64,000 nt of DNA from positions 18,446,365 to 18,510,364 of the forward strand of contig BTRK01000006.1 in the NCBI GenBank assembly GCA_036245805.1, in the 5' to 3' direction. The position numbers and the translations under genes are program-made. Source of the DNA: Pristionchus mayeri (Eukaryota > Nematoda > Chromadorea > Rhabditida > Neodiplogasteridae). The notes under the pieces were generated by a model. The model was not told where the DNA came from. It ran no database searches and saw only the letters and a list, made by a program, of their open reading frames with translations. This document shows, piece after piece, positions 46,532-59,800 of this stretch (position 1 is the first letter of the stretch; each line of letters starts with the position of its first letter).

Positions 46532-49145
46532 TACATAATATGTACAGTACATGCTAATCGCGTTTTACGCGTTTTCGAAGTTTCATTTCGCGTAATGGGA
46601 GAGAGCGAGAGAGGAGACCACACGGGAAAGGGGATAGAGGGAGAGAGGACCATTACGCGCATTCTACATGGAAGCATATTTGACAATTTGCCCCCAAAAT
46701 CGAGATTTGGGCCGTCATATCTCAAAAATCATCATTTTTAAAAATCTGATTTTATGATGGGATATACATTTTCATGAGTAGATTCCAAAAATCGCATTGA
46801 AAATCTGCGCACGAATTTATTAATTTATGAAAATCGCAAAAAAATAGTCAAAAAATGCGTTTTTTGACCAAAACTTTTTTGTTTCGCATTTTTTAGCATT
46901 CCGATGTCAAAATTCGGTTTCTACGAATGAAAATACACCTGAAAATCTATATGTCATGTCATTCTCAGATATCGACTTTTTCGGCCCCAAATATGTGAGG
47001 TACCTGAAACATTTTTAAAATCGACCCCCAGCCTTACTTATTGTTGCCGTCAATCAGCCCTCGGAGCCTACACTTCAGAAAAAAAGTTTGGGAATTATCA
47101 AATTTTTAGCCATCCGTGGACCTGTTACGTTCTCTGGTGGAGGGTCTCTTTTAAGTTTTTCTTTTAATTAAAATTTGTTGACCCTTGTTTCATTGAGCCG
47201 AAATTGGCAAATATAAGAAAAATTTATTACTGATTTTTTTCTAATTCAAACTTATTCGTTCCCTTTTCATTTTTTCTTTTTCCATTTGTTCTATTAGGTT
47301 GATTGAAAAGTTTCTTTCTTTTTTCTTTTTCAAATTTCTGCCGGTGCGTTTGAACCCTCACGAATTTCCGAAGACTATATGTAGGCCCCGCAAACCCCGC
47401 CCAATTGACTCCGACGCGATTCCACCCAAAAGTGTTATCGGGAGAGCACAAGCGTCATTCTCAACGAAATCGTTCGTTCAAAAAAAAATCTGAAAGCTCT
47501 CCCCTAGAGGAATCCAGTGGTTGGTCGACGAACTGTGTCTGACTCCTCTGAGTAGGTCAGAAGACGCGTTTTGCAGTGCATAATAGCTATGTTCACTACA
47601 AAACATGTATTCTGACCTACTCATAGGAGTCAGACACAGTTCGTCGACCAACCACTGGATTCCTCTCGGGGAGAGCTTTCAGATTCTTTTTTGAACGAAC
47701 AATTTGGTTGAGAATGACGCGTGTGCTCTCTCTTCGCGCAATATTTCATAAAGGAGAGAACGCGAGCGAACGAGTTCAAGGGGGTGGAGTCTGGGAGGGC
47801 TCTTTCTTCATCTCTCTCACCCGGCGCGTGCAGAGAGCGTCTGAAAGTACGAAAGGGCGCGCCTGCATCGCATTTTTGTCTCTCCTCACTGGGGTTAGGC
47901 ACAACCCGGAAAGGGCGAAGCTCTACCCAAATTTTTGGCGTTTTGACTGGGATGGAGTGGAATTGGCTCCGCCCCTCACTCCTTTGTCTCGTTTTTCTGG
48001 CGTTCTACGTTGTCGGTTTTTCGCGTACTTTATGCGCTCTAGTACGATTCTGGGATAAGGTATCGACAAACAGCCAAAAGTATGATCTTATTTGGATCCC
48101 AATGGGCAAGTTGAGCATAGTTAGGGTGACATAGCTTCATTTCGGCAATACCCCTTGTGGACCCTAACTATATGGTATGGTCATGATTGTAGATTACTTC
48201 CATAGGGTTGTTTTGATTCTATGCACCATCGTAAGAGGTTGGCAAATTTTAAAACCTGAAAATCGGAAAACGCCCACTTTTTAACATTTTCGATTGGATG
48301 CTGGTTTTCTTATAGTTGTGGCCAACTAGTTCTTCGAAGTCAACCAACAATAGGACAAGAGTACATTGTACAGATAAGCACACAAAATTCAGATTCCAAC
48401 GCTCGTGGGAAACAAGGGACCCCGAAAAGTGTTGATTTCGGCGGATGAATCCCAAAATCATGATTTTGAAAAATACAGTTCTTAAACGGGTGGGAGAATC
48501 CATTCCAAAATGCACATGTATGCACACACGGGTGGGTACTTCATAAAGCTTCACAGTTTATTCATCCTCACAGATGTGCAAGAATACTGTGCTCATTTAT
48601 TGAAATTCCGAAATTTGTGAAAAGTATGGTCCGATAATTGGGCCCATATTTCAAAAAGGCTATTCATGGCTAAGTAGTCTTAATGTGTCATATGACATGC
48701 ACAATCATAGTACTCCATAATAAACTGCCCATGTCGAGCTCATCGCATTTCTGCATGGAGCTTTGGACGATTGAAAAGTCGGTAGTGCTGACCTAGCTTG
48801 ACAATTTCCGAATTAATCTGTCCCATCCTCATTTATCGAACCGTCCCAATATAACGCTCGTTATAGAGTGTAGGTATGCCCGCATGATCTTTGAAAAATC
48901 ATTTGTTGATTGGTCAAGTGTAAAGAATTTGGGAGGTCAAAATGTGCATGCAAGAAAAAAGAAAGAAACTTTTGAATCAACTTAATATTTGTTCTTTCAT
49001 TATTTGTTCCCTTTTTTGTTCCCTTATGTTTCGTTGATCTTTCTTCCGTTTAGGGAGACTCGAAACACTATCAGGACGTAGACATCGTTTGCTACGAGGT
49101 CGAATAACGTAGGCATATTGTAATTCGTTGTTATCGATATTTTAT
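46532..49145. other. non-coding region with second TIR copy and a palindrome
   Basis: No gene seen. 46544-46562 repeats the terminus CAGTACATGCTAATCGCG without a visible partner, so it is a truncated relative. 47441-47730 is a palindrome whose arms share AGGAATCCAGTGGTTGGTCG and whose centre carries GAGTAGGTCAGAAGAC and its complement. The remainder is AT-rich with several GGGCGGAGC-like blocks. Confidence 0.5.
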
Positions 49146-51029
49146 CACAGGTATCACGAGTCGATGAAGCAAAAACAGCCCCATCGCGAACAATTTTTTT
49201 CAAAGTCATTTAAAATCGGTCAAATATTTATGTCAAGCTATAGTAAAGAGAAGATTTCGGAAGAACTAGGTTGTTTGTCCCATAGCCATCATTTAGGGAT
49301 TTTCCGGTTTTGCTCCCGGTATTACCGTATCTTCGGTTCCAGATGACCTACATAAATGGTTAGGACATTAAAAAGCGCAGAAAAATTAGATAAACAACTT
49401 TCATGTTGAAACCAAAACGCTAGGATGAAAATCAAAAATTCTGTAATCAAAAAACCTAATTTCGATCTAGAAAAAAAATATTTTGGCCATCGCGCAGGCG
49501 ACTTGCAGGAATTTTTATTGCAGATTATGAAAGAACAAGTCAAACTGTATGTAAGAAAAATAGAACCATTCAATTAAAAGTGTGCTTCAATTCACATTTT
49601 TTCGATCGAATTGTCGAAACTGTCATCTCCGAAAATGAATAATTCAGTTTCGCTGGCCCATTTGCGAATGGTGTCCTAGTTCTAGTGTATTATAGTTGAG
49701 TGAACATATGTTGAACAAAAAATGTTTATGGAATCCCGGTATATCTCGTTTTCAAAAAATCGAATTTTCACCCTCTGATTTTATCGATTTTACGACGGTG
49801 AAAACTACATTTATCGATGTGATCCCAACGAACTTCGAATAAATAATTTCAGTTGACCAAGTAATCTCTGTAAATCGCTTGAGCTCAGGTTCTCAGAAGG
49901 TTTTTAAGACCTGTTAAATAAACCTCGAAATCGTGAAATAATGAGCTTGTGATAATGAACATGTCAGAATTTCATTCGAATCTGCAAATATCTCCCAGAA
50001 ATAACTAGTATAAATCGAGATGTTGTCAAAGAAATCATAAAATATTGGCTAAACTGCGAGTAACGTTGAATTTGAAAATCCAAATTTCGGAAAATTAGAG
50101 CATTTTTATATAAATCGTTGTTTTAACAATGATTTTCTTACATTTTCAGAAGTTCCTGAGCCTGCCATTATTTTTAAAATATAATTCTGGGAGATATTTG
50201 AAGATTCGAAGGAAATTCGGACATGTTCATTATCACAAGCTCATTATTTCATGATTTCGAGGCTTATTTAACAGGTCTTAAAAACCTTCTGAGAACCTGA
50301 ACTCAAGCGATTTACAGAGATTACTTGGTCAACTGAAATTATTTATTCGAAGTTCGTTGGGATCACATCGATAAATGTAGTTTTCACCGTCGTAAAATCG
50401 ATAAAATCAGAGGGTGAAAATTCGATTTTTTGAAAACGAGATATACCGGGATTCCATAAACATTTTTTGTTCAACATATGTTCACTCAACTATAATACAC
50501 TAGAACTAGGACACCATTCGCAAATGGGCCAGCGAAACTGAATTATTCATTTTCGGAGATGACAGTTTCGACAATTCGATCGAAAAAATGTGAATTGAAG
50601 CACACTTTTAATTGAATGGTTCTATTTTTCTTACATACAGTTTGACTTGTTCTTTCATAATCTGCAATAAAAATTCCTGCAAGTCGCCTGCGCGATGGCC
50701 AAAATATTTTTTTTCTAGATCGAAATTAGGTTTTTTGATTACAGAATTTTTGATTTTCATCCTAGCGTTTTGGTTTCAACATGAAAGTTGTTTATCTAAT
50801 TTTTCTGCGCTTTTTAATGTCCTAACCATTTATGTAGGTCATCTGGAACCGAAGATACGGTAATACCGGGAGCAAAACCGGAAAATCCCTAAATGATGGC
50901 TATGGGACAAACAACCTAGTTCTTCCGAAATCTTCTCTTTACTATAGCTTGACATAAATATTTGAAAGATTTTAAATGACTTTGAAAAAAATTGTTCGCG
51001 GATATCTCCACTGACTCGTGATACCTGTG
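49146..51029. mobile_element. 1.88-kb palindromic element with near-identical arms
   Basis: Ends CACAGGTATCACGAGTC and its complement, flanked by TTAT at 49142-49145 and 51030-51033. The arms (about 0.86-0.9 kb) are so similar that the same 83-codon frame is encoded identically in both. Spacer about 50005-50185. No transposase. Confidence 0.9.
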
Positions 51030-51445
51030 TTATGTAATAATTTGATCGATAATTTGATCTATTTATTATTTTTATTCATCAGATGATAGCCAATGTATAC
51101 CTTCCGAAGCTTGCAGTTGTCAATTGTAAGCTATTTGAATACTATCTCCAAGTTCATAAATTAGCTTGGTTTGGCAATTATGCAATTATAATCAACAAAG
51201 CGTTACATTATTGCTGATAATCACCCTGAAGTCAAATAAAATCATAATTCTAAGGACGGAGAGAAGTGAAGCAAAGCACAGTTGAAAGATGAGAACGGAA
51301 TAAAAGTGAATCTACAAGTTGTAGACAACATTTATCGTAATAATAAAGGAAATGCTACTTCTAAAGAAGTTCACTAATTGATGATTTTGTAAAGATGACC
51401 GTTTTGCCTATTTTGTATACTTGTGTGAGCGTTGGATACTGTAGT

Positions 51446-51775
51446 CACAGCATTCTGACCCGACAGAAAAGGGAGCTGAGTCGAACTGCAATCAGTATAC
51501 TTGAAATCCTTCTGAAACATAAAATCTAGCTCCGTGAATCGCCCTCTCTGTGAACGGAACTGACCAGGCTGATTTGTGTTTCACTCCAACTATGAGACGC
51601 AAAAGTATTCAGAGTGATCAAATTGGGGGCATTGTTTTATGTTTCAGAGGATTCTCAAATATCGAAGATATCTCAAACGGCCTATTTGCAGTTTGGGTTT
51701 TCGCGGGAAAATTCAAAGTATTAATCCCTTTGTCTATCCTTATCTGGAGAGAACAATGGGGGTCAGAACGCTGTG
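51446..51775. mobile_element. 330-bp MITE in the promoter of paralogue F
   Basis: Ends CACAGCATTCTGACCC and CACAGCGTTCTGACCC (inverted), flanked by TAGT at 51442-51445 and 51776-51779. The orthologous stretch upstream of paralogue E is continuous through TGTAGT, giving an empty-site comparison. Confidence 0.75.
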
Positions 51776-51889
51776 TAGTGTTACCTCTGAAATAGACGCG
51801 GTTGTCAATAGAGGATGCTTATATTCGAAACTATCCCTCTTTGCTCTCACTCTTCAAGTGTTTTCAATATAGTTTTGTCTCTAGGAGGA

Positions 51890-53319
51890 ATGATCGATTC
51901 ACTGCAATTTTCTGAGGATGTACAGTGCAATATATTCAAATTCTTGGACGACGAAGCCATTCAGAGGATGAGACAAGTATTTTTTACATTTTTTAACCTT
52001 GCCACGTCTCCATACCGATCAGAATTGGCAATACGAGGGTAGGTTACGAACTCGTTATTCCACCCCCAACTCGGATTTCGAAATAAGAGCAGGGGAGGAT
52101 AACGAGCTCATAGCCTCCCGTTGTATTGCCAACCCTAATGCCGATGTGGAACGGGAGCATACTTTTTGAATGTAAGAAGATGTTTGATTCTTGATAGGTT
52201 AGCACAGAGACGAATTGTGGGGGATGCACTGATACGCGCTCGAAGGACTCTGATTGATTTGACCATTTCTAAATTTGTAAGCGATTTATTTTTCTAAAAC
52301 TATTTTTTTTTAATTAATCATTATTTTCATTCAGTTTGATTCTAACAAAACGATGATTTTAATTGGGTGCAACAGAAAGAACTGGAATGCTGTGTTGTGG
52401 AAAAGTTGTTTACGATATTTGACCAATAAATTAGAAATCAACTACGGGATATTCAACATCGATTCAAATGTGGGTTTTTGCCTGGGCAGAGATATTTGAA
52501 ATTATTGAACTTGTTTCCAGACAATGATCACACAAATACCATCAGCAAAGGTTGAATTGCTTCTCGAGCAACTTAACTCGTTCACACAGAACACTGACAT
52601 CAATGCACTCTCTGTATCTCCATTTGATACAGAGAACATTCGAATGTGTTCAAATTTACTTGGCAAGAAATGTATCCAGAAAGGAGATTTCACTTTCTGC
52701 GATGGAGAGGGAAATGTATTGTAAGCTGTTATGCACATTTGCATGTATCAAAATTATATCATAATTATCAAAATCAAAATTATTTGCAGCGATTACGGTG
52801 CTGATTTTATTAATAAATCAAAGCCCTCGTTCATAACTTTACATATGAAATTCCTTCCAAAAGGTAATCTCGCTGAACAATGCCCGATGATTTATTTTCA
52901 GTACAATTGTTCTATGACGGCTTAATTCAGATGGCATCCATTTTCTCGTTCATCTAGCAGAGAAAGTTGACAAATTATTCATAAACGTGTATAAAGAATG
53001 CGATTCAACAATTCGTCGCAACGTCATTTCGTTAACACAGGAAATTCTAAGTCGAAAATGTGAATGTCTCACCTTTTTTTTCTTCAACCAAGAAGAGAGA
53101 ATTTCCCTTGACACGATAGAAAGACTGATTCAGGTACATTAATGGTAAAATAATGTCCGAGCTTGAGAAAAGATGTTTCAGTTGGCTCATCACATGAATA
53201 AGAAAGTCACTCTGCGATCGGAGTCTTCATCTAATCCCGCAGCTGGACACACTGTTCAGATTGGATCCTACAAAGTCTACCAATCGGGCAATGTTTGTGT
53301 AACATCGCACTTGAAGTGA
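51890..53319 (+). CDS. F-box-like family paralogue F, possible frameshift in exon 2
   Basis: Exon 1 (from 51890): LQFSEDVQCNIFKFLDDEA, QRMRQ. Exon 2 (52198-52276): VSTETN then, two bases out of frame, RRTLIDLTISKF; it is 2 nt shorter than the E exon. Exon 3 (52334-52470): NWNAVLWKSCLRYLTNKLE. Exon 4 (52521-52722): INALSVSPFDTENIRMCSNL. Exon 5: FINKSKPSFITLHMKFLPKG. Exon 6 (52930-53132): RRNVISLTQEILSRKCECLT. Exon 7 ends YQSGNVCVTSHLK at 53319. Domain reading as for E. A short inverted repeat (about 52009-52150) sits in intron 1. If no alternative splice compensates, exon 2 breaks the protein just after the F-box-like part. Confidence 0.65.
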
Positions 53320-53847
53320 GATGGTAAATTCACCAATCTGTTATCATGAATTTCATGTAACGGCTCCTTAGATATTCTAACACACTATCGTTCTAGAACG
53401 CAGACTATCTTTTTAGAACTTTTTAGAACGCACATTTGAAAAAAAATTTAAAAATCAAAATGTGTTCCCGATTGAATTCTTTCAATAAAATTCGACTATT
53501 TTCATCTTTGTGCAAAATTTTAACTCTTTTCATTCTGGCTAAAATGGTGAAGAAGAGAATGAGGAAGAAGTTGAAAAGTCAAGCATTACATTTTACACTG
53601 TATTAGACTTAACTTTCTTGGGAAGTGCAACCAGATAGATATATAACTGCCTTTTCATTTTCCTTATTCCTTTATCACTATTGATAATGCTGAGTTTGTT
53701 CGTACACGTTGATAAAGAGTGGGAGAGAGGACGATTTGGCAAGAGACAATCAGTAAAGTCGATGAGAGATAGAGGGTAGCTCATTAGGATACGATATTAA
53801 CCTAGCACTGGGGTTCGGAAAACAAATAGATAAATGTCCATGGTAGG
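53320..53847. other. convergent intergenic region
   Basis: Holds 3' flanks of paralogue F and of the channel gene. AT-rich, no gene or clear repeat seen. Confidence 0.5.
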
Positions 53848-56800
53848 TCACTGCTTGACCATCTCTTGCATGTACTCGTCAGTGATGAGGGGAGGGTCCT
53901 GAACGGAAAGATGTGGTACGGTACCGGTCGATCGATTAGGAGAATTCGTGGGTTATACCTGCGTGTCGTAGAGCATCACGCAGGCGAAGATGATAGTGCA
54001 GATGATGAAGATCCACATTATGATCTTCTCGAGCATCCTGAATCAGGGGGAGTTACGGTAGTCAATTCGATATCGATTGGAAATGCATGGTAGAGCATTC
54101 GATTGGTCGTAGAAGGAGAATTTTGATCAAAGGAACTAGTGGCTTCGTACTACAGTATTCAAGGGATACGGTGCCGTCCGAGTTACGGTAATCGGCAAAA
54201 TATCGATCGCTGACCTCGCCAGCATCTGCCACTCCTTGCGGATTCTTCGCAGATGCTCGTGGGCCGTCAGATCCTGTCGAATCGACTGAACCGCATTGTA
54301 GACGTCCATGACGATCGAGTTGAGCACCTGAGAAGTACGGTAGCACCAGCGATCGAGAAATGACAAGTATACGGTATGAGTACGGTACCTTGTCCTTCTC
54401 AGCGACATCGGATGCAGGCATCTCAGAGATCTTCCTGGACATGTCCTGTCTCTGCACTTCCTCCGCCTGAAAATTATCGATTTTTCGCCAGTATCTATTA
54501 TCGATTACAGTAGTACAACGACGACGGCGCGAGGTTTGCACAGTGAGAGTGAGAAAGGAACGCAAGAGGGGGAAGAATCCACACACTCAAGAACTGAGGG
54601 GGGCACGACGGTCTGTGATCTTTGATCTCTGTGTCAACCTCTGCAAAGTCAGTGCTCATGCGTACATCGGAGGAGGCGTGTGGCCCGTGGCCCTTGATGA
54701 GTGTTTGCTGGAAAGCGAGGATATCCCGAGCGAAAAGCCGCTTCAACTCGCTCAGTTTTTCCTGCAACGAAAACGGGCAAGCATACGGTAGGGCCGGGAA
54801 TCCGTCGGGGATTACGGTAGGAGGATGGGTGAGGGAAAACCAAGGTGGGCAAAGCTGTCTAATCTAGGCTCGATTTTGCCGAACGAAAGTACAGTTTCGA
54901 AGCGGGAGCGGGTAGGGTAATGAGTGAGGAAAATGAGGGAGGGAATCAAAGCCAATCGTGCCAGGAGACCTGAAGCTGACCTGAAATAGAGCGATACTCA
55001 CGTATTTCTTGAGTCTCATCTTGATGGATTCTTGGGTGTTCGTTAGCTCAGTCCCGAAGAAATACTTGAGGAAGAGACTGCGATTCACTTGGATAGAGAG
55101 AAGGAAACTGCGCATTCGCTGCAAATTTTCCATTTTCTACACTTTGCCTAGAAAATATCATCAGGAATGAGATAAGTTTCAAGCTCAGAATAACCGATCT
55201 GAGAGGAATCGAAAGGCAATTCTTGTGCATTTGAAATTTTATCAAATAATTTCAATATCAACTCAAATTATTTGGTTGCTCGTTCTGCTACAATACTCGA
55301 TAAATCGTCGCAGCATCCTCGTCAGACATCGAGAGAACCCGCTCTCACCTTGGGAATGGGTCTGCCTGCATTCCCGTTCATCTGGATGCCCAGAGTGAAT
55401 GTAGTGCAGTACGTGGCGAGGAACATGATGAAGATAAGACCGACGTAGTACTGAAAGGAGTCGGTACGGTTAGGTGGATAGGATCACAAACTGAGATGGT
55501 AATGAATCGGTTTCAATCGGTATCTTAGTAAGGTATTAGTAACTCATTCATGATAAATGGATTTAATCTATTCAATTTTTTCACTTTGCCCACCTGTCCA
55601 AGTAGCGGCACGGAGTCCGAGGTGGCCGGCAGCTTGTCAGACACCATCATCACTGAGACGTAAAACTATTTTCGAAAATACCTTTAAACTTACGAATAAT
55701 GGCCAGTGACAGCAGAGCAGTGACGCCAAGTGAGACCTGAAGAGGGGAGATTTGATCTCGTCGAGCGAGGCGGGATAGAGTTGCCCAATTCTCATCATAT
55801 TCTTGGTTACTATATTTTTAGACCACCTGCCATCTTTCATTTATCGTGTTGTGAATAAATGAAAAATTTCTGATAATGTGAGAAAGGAGAGAGCGGGGTG
55901 AGGATAAGTTTCACTGGCCATTCATTCGAATAATAATTTTGAGCGCATCGATCGATCGATCGAGCTCTCCTCGAGTAGAGTAAAATAAATATAAAAAAGA
56001 GCTGGACAAGACCGAAGCGGTCTCCAATTTACTCTCATCGTGCACCATCTCGCTCGCTCGATGAAAGGGATCACACTAATGCAAGTCATTAGTGCTCACT
56101 CCATTTGCGCTTCTCTTCCCTGCTAGATAGCGTGTCAAACTGAGAAAGTCACTCGCCTTCTCAGTGTTCTCTCCAGTGCTCGAATGAGGAGTGAAGAAGC
56201 CGATGACGGTGACGATTGTGATGAAGGCAGAAGGAATGATGAGGGTGAACTGAAGAGAGGATTATGAAGTAGGAATCACTTTTCCGCTTGAAAGTTCTTT
56301 GTTAAAGTTTCGCAGTGGGGTCATTGTGGGGTAACAGCTGGTAAATTCTAATGTGAACCCAGGGGAAAGTTACTATACCCGTGGGATCTCATTGGAATGT
56401 CCCAGTTGGTACCGTGCAGGGATCCTACTGGGAAACTTTCACGAGAATATGACATCTTCCAGATCAGCCTTTACTTCCGTTCTTCACTCACCAGATAGTA
56501 GGAGGGATTCCTCTTGATGGCGAAGAAGTAACTGATGTCCGGGTAAGGATTGGGACAGCACTCGTAGAATCTGGAAGTAAAACTATGATAACATAAACTC
56601 CCCAGAAATATTGGAAATCATGGATTCTGGCAAGTTCCTTTTCTGCCCTTTCCAATCTCAAGAACTCCTGAATTATGAAAGGAGGGAACGAGACTCTGCC
56701 GAGAGCCGAAAGGAACGCAAAGGAGGATGCGGAAAAGATCACATTTCCTGTGTCGAACTTCTTGCACGCAACTTGAGTCTTGTCTAGGTAATATGAGCGA

Positions 56801-59800
56801 AACTGTCTTTTTAGTAAACGCAACCTATACGCTCAAGCTAAAAAATATATTTACTGGAGAATGCGGAAATTACGATTTCTCCAATTGTTTTCGTCAACGA
56901 GCAAGCTTCATTTCGATTTTCACCAAATTAATGCAGAAATGGACGAACTTGAGGTTGCTTCTGTACTTGAAGTCGACGAGTTTCCACTCCATGTTCGGAA
57001 TGTAGTGAGTGAGCGTAGCCAGATTCGTTCTGAAACAAATAATTATTAATATTGAATTATTAATTTTAAAAGAAAATTTAAGTACTTGTTAGCATTGGGC
57101 GCTGCAGTGGGCTCTTCTGCGGTTTGTAGCATGATCTGAATTTCGGCTATAGTATCGTTTGCAGAAATTTCATTATTCAAATTAGGTTACCTGCGATCCG
57201 TCGTACGACCAGGAGGCAAGCATGATGTAGCAGATTTGCTGAAGTTCTTTGGTTTTGTTTGTACGACATTCACATGCACTTTCAGCATCGGCATCGATTA
57301 GCTAGCTTTTACATGCCAACTGTGAAGCTCATAAAAATTTTTGATTCTCATTTCTTTTCCCTACTCAATTTAGCCTTTAGTCCTCCTTTTAATCAAGTAT
57401 AAATTCACAAGTAGTCCGGAATTCAATTGATCAACACGTTAGTGTGCATACATTACATGTGACCATAGTTCATGAACAACAAAATGTTCAGATATCAAAG
57501 TTCGAACCTGATCGAAAGGGAACTTGTTCATGTTCAGGTAGCAGGTGATGTCGATGATCATCGCGCGAAAAAGAGACACCTTAAATAAAAAAAATTTTTT
57601 TTAATATTTCAGATTAAGAGTTCAAGAGAAACCCGTTCAAAAGAGTGCCAAAAATTGCTCCCGGTGAGGCTCGAACTCACGACCTTCAGATTATGAGACT
57701 GACGCGCTGCCTACTGCGCTACGGAAGCACGTAGGCCAAGTTGCATGGGGTTGTCAATCTACTGATCGTCACGCTTACTGATAGGTACTGAGTCGGTAAT
57801 TTCAGTCCTCCAGCTCCATCAGAGGATAACCACGGAGTAATATCTAGCATTGATAAGAGAGACTTTTTGAGTCAGTGAACATATTTGTGAAGACCCTTGG
57901 TTGGCAAAGTGCGGGCAAAGTGCGAAAAATCGAAATCGCCCTAAATGTGCCCACGTGTAGTACTCGGCGAGCATAGCTCGGGTGCCACATCTGAAGTGTT
58001 CTGGAACACTCTCTGCGAAATGGGGCACACTCATTTCAGAGAATTGAAATTTCGAATTTTGCCATTTCGAAACCGATTTGAATGACTGATGTCTCAAAAA
58101 ATCATTAATATTCCATGCAATATATGTGACAAATTCTAGGATGATTGGACATCAACTCGTGAAGAAACGTCGAAAATTTTTTTAAATTTTTTTATTATTC
58201 ATTCAGATGGGTGGGTATCATCATTTTTTATTCGTTCATTTCTTAGGCCACTATGTGCTCTATTCACATAAAAATAATAAGGAAAATTAAAAATACGTTT
58301 TTTGAGAAAAAGTCAAAATGTGAAATAAAGTCACTTTGTGATAAGGCCAGTGGCCTACCGTAATAAAAACCGAACCTTAGGATAAGTGATCAAGAGTTGC
58401 GCTACTAGCCGTACTCGATGAGGGAAATCCGCCAGTATCAATAGGACTTCGATGCGATTCCGCGCGCGCCAGCGCGCCGATGTTAAATAACTACAGTAAT
58501 CTCACGAAATGTTTAAACATCAGAGCTCTGACGCGCGCGGAATCGCATCGAAGTCCTATTGACACTGGCGGATTTCCCTCATCGAGTACTGCTTGTAGCG
58601 CAACTCTTGATCATTTATCCTAAGGTTCGGTTTTTATTACGGTAGGCCACTGGCCTTATCACAAAGTGACTTTATTTCACATTTTTGCCTTTTTCTCAAA
58701 AAACGTATTTTTAATTTTCCTTATTATTTTTATGTGAATAATGGCCTAAGAAATGAACGAATAAAAAATGATGATACCCACCCATCTGAATGAATAATAA
58801 AAAAAATTTCGGTTTCGTTTTCGAAATCGGTTTCGAAATGGCAAAATTCGAAATTTCAATTCTCTGAAATGAGTGTGCCCCATTTCGCAGAGAGTGTTCC
58901 AGAACACTTCAGATGTGGCACCCGAGCTATGTTCGTCGAGTACTACACGTGGGCACATTTAGGGCGATTTCGATTTTTCGCACTTTGCCAAGCATATTTT
59001 CACTGACTCAAAAAGTCTCTCATAAATGTGTCATAGATACCTTTCCATCGTACTCAATCAGTGAATTCGTCTGCAGCTCATTGTCCTTCACGTTCATATT
59101 CGCACTGCAATAGTCTCAATTTCACTTAATCTTCTGTATTCTTCACAATCTCGAGCTTCTTCTATCAGATCAAAAGAGAAAAGAGGAAATGCTGACCACA
59201 AATTTCTCGTTTTCTCGATTTTCTCAACTGAAATTCCTGTTTTCGTTCCAATTTCGCGCAGAAAAAACACAATTTGCAACCGAATTTTCCCCAGATGTGC
59301 TCAATGGTTGCCTGACATCAACTGGTCTTTGTTCGCCTTTTGTGAGATTTCGTTAAGGTGCCGTTCGATCAAAATAAACACTTCTGGTTCTGGTTGAATG
59401 CTACCGATTTAATGTTTTCGATTTTCACGAGTATTCTAATGGGTGGATCTGCTTCTCATTGAAACATCGCTCGTATGCACGTATACCTGTCGCCGCACTT
59501 CCTCTTTCAGAAGCATTTCGACGGTGTTTGCGCGTTTCTCGCGCCATTTTCTTTGAATTAGCGAGTCTGAATGACGGGCGTGCGAAAGGAAAGCAGAAGA
59601 GAAGAGAATGCTGCGAGGAATACTTGAGACGAGAAGATTGGAAAGAGGAGGAAAGTGACTCAGAAGATACACTTCAAATGGAAATTCAATAAACTTCTTT
59701 TTTTGGAAATATCATGTCTGGTAGGAGAGATATTTTAAAATCCTTTTGGCCACTGTCTCTTCGTTCGAATATTGGGGTGTCCGGAAAGTTCGTATAATTT

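Noticed and set aside
49322..50863. Two identical 83-residue frames on opposite strands
   Set aside because: They are mirror images from the two arms of a palindrome, with no start context, introns or domain.
54062..54791. Frames of 80-170 residues around the channel loop exons
   Set aside because: They read through introns or the wrong strand; spliced channel exons explain the coding signal.
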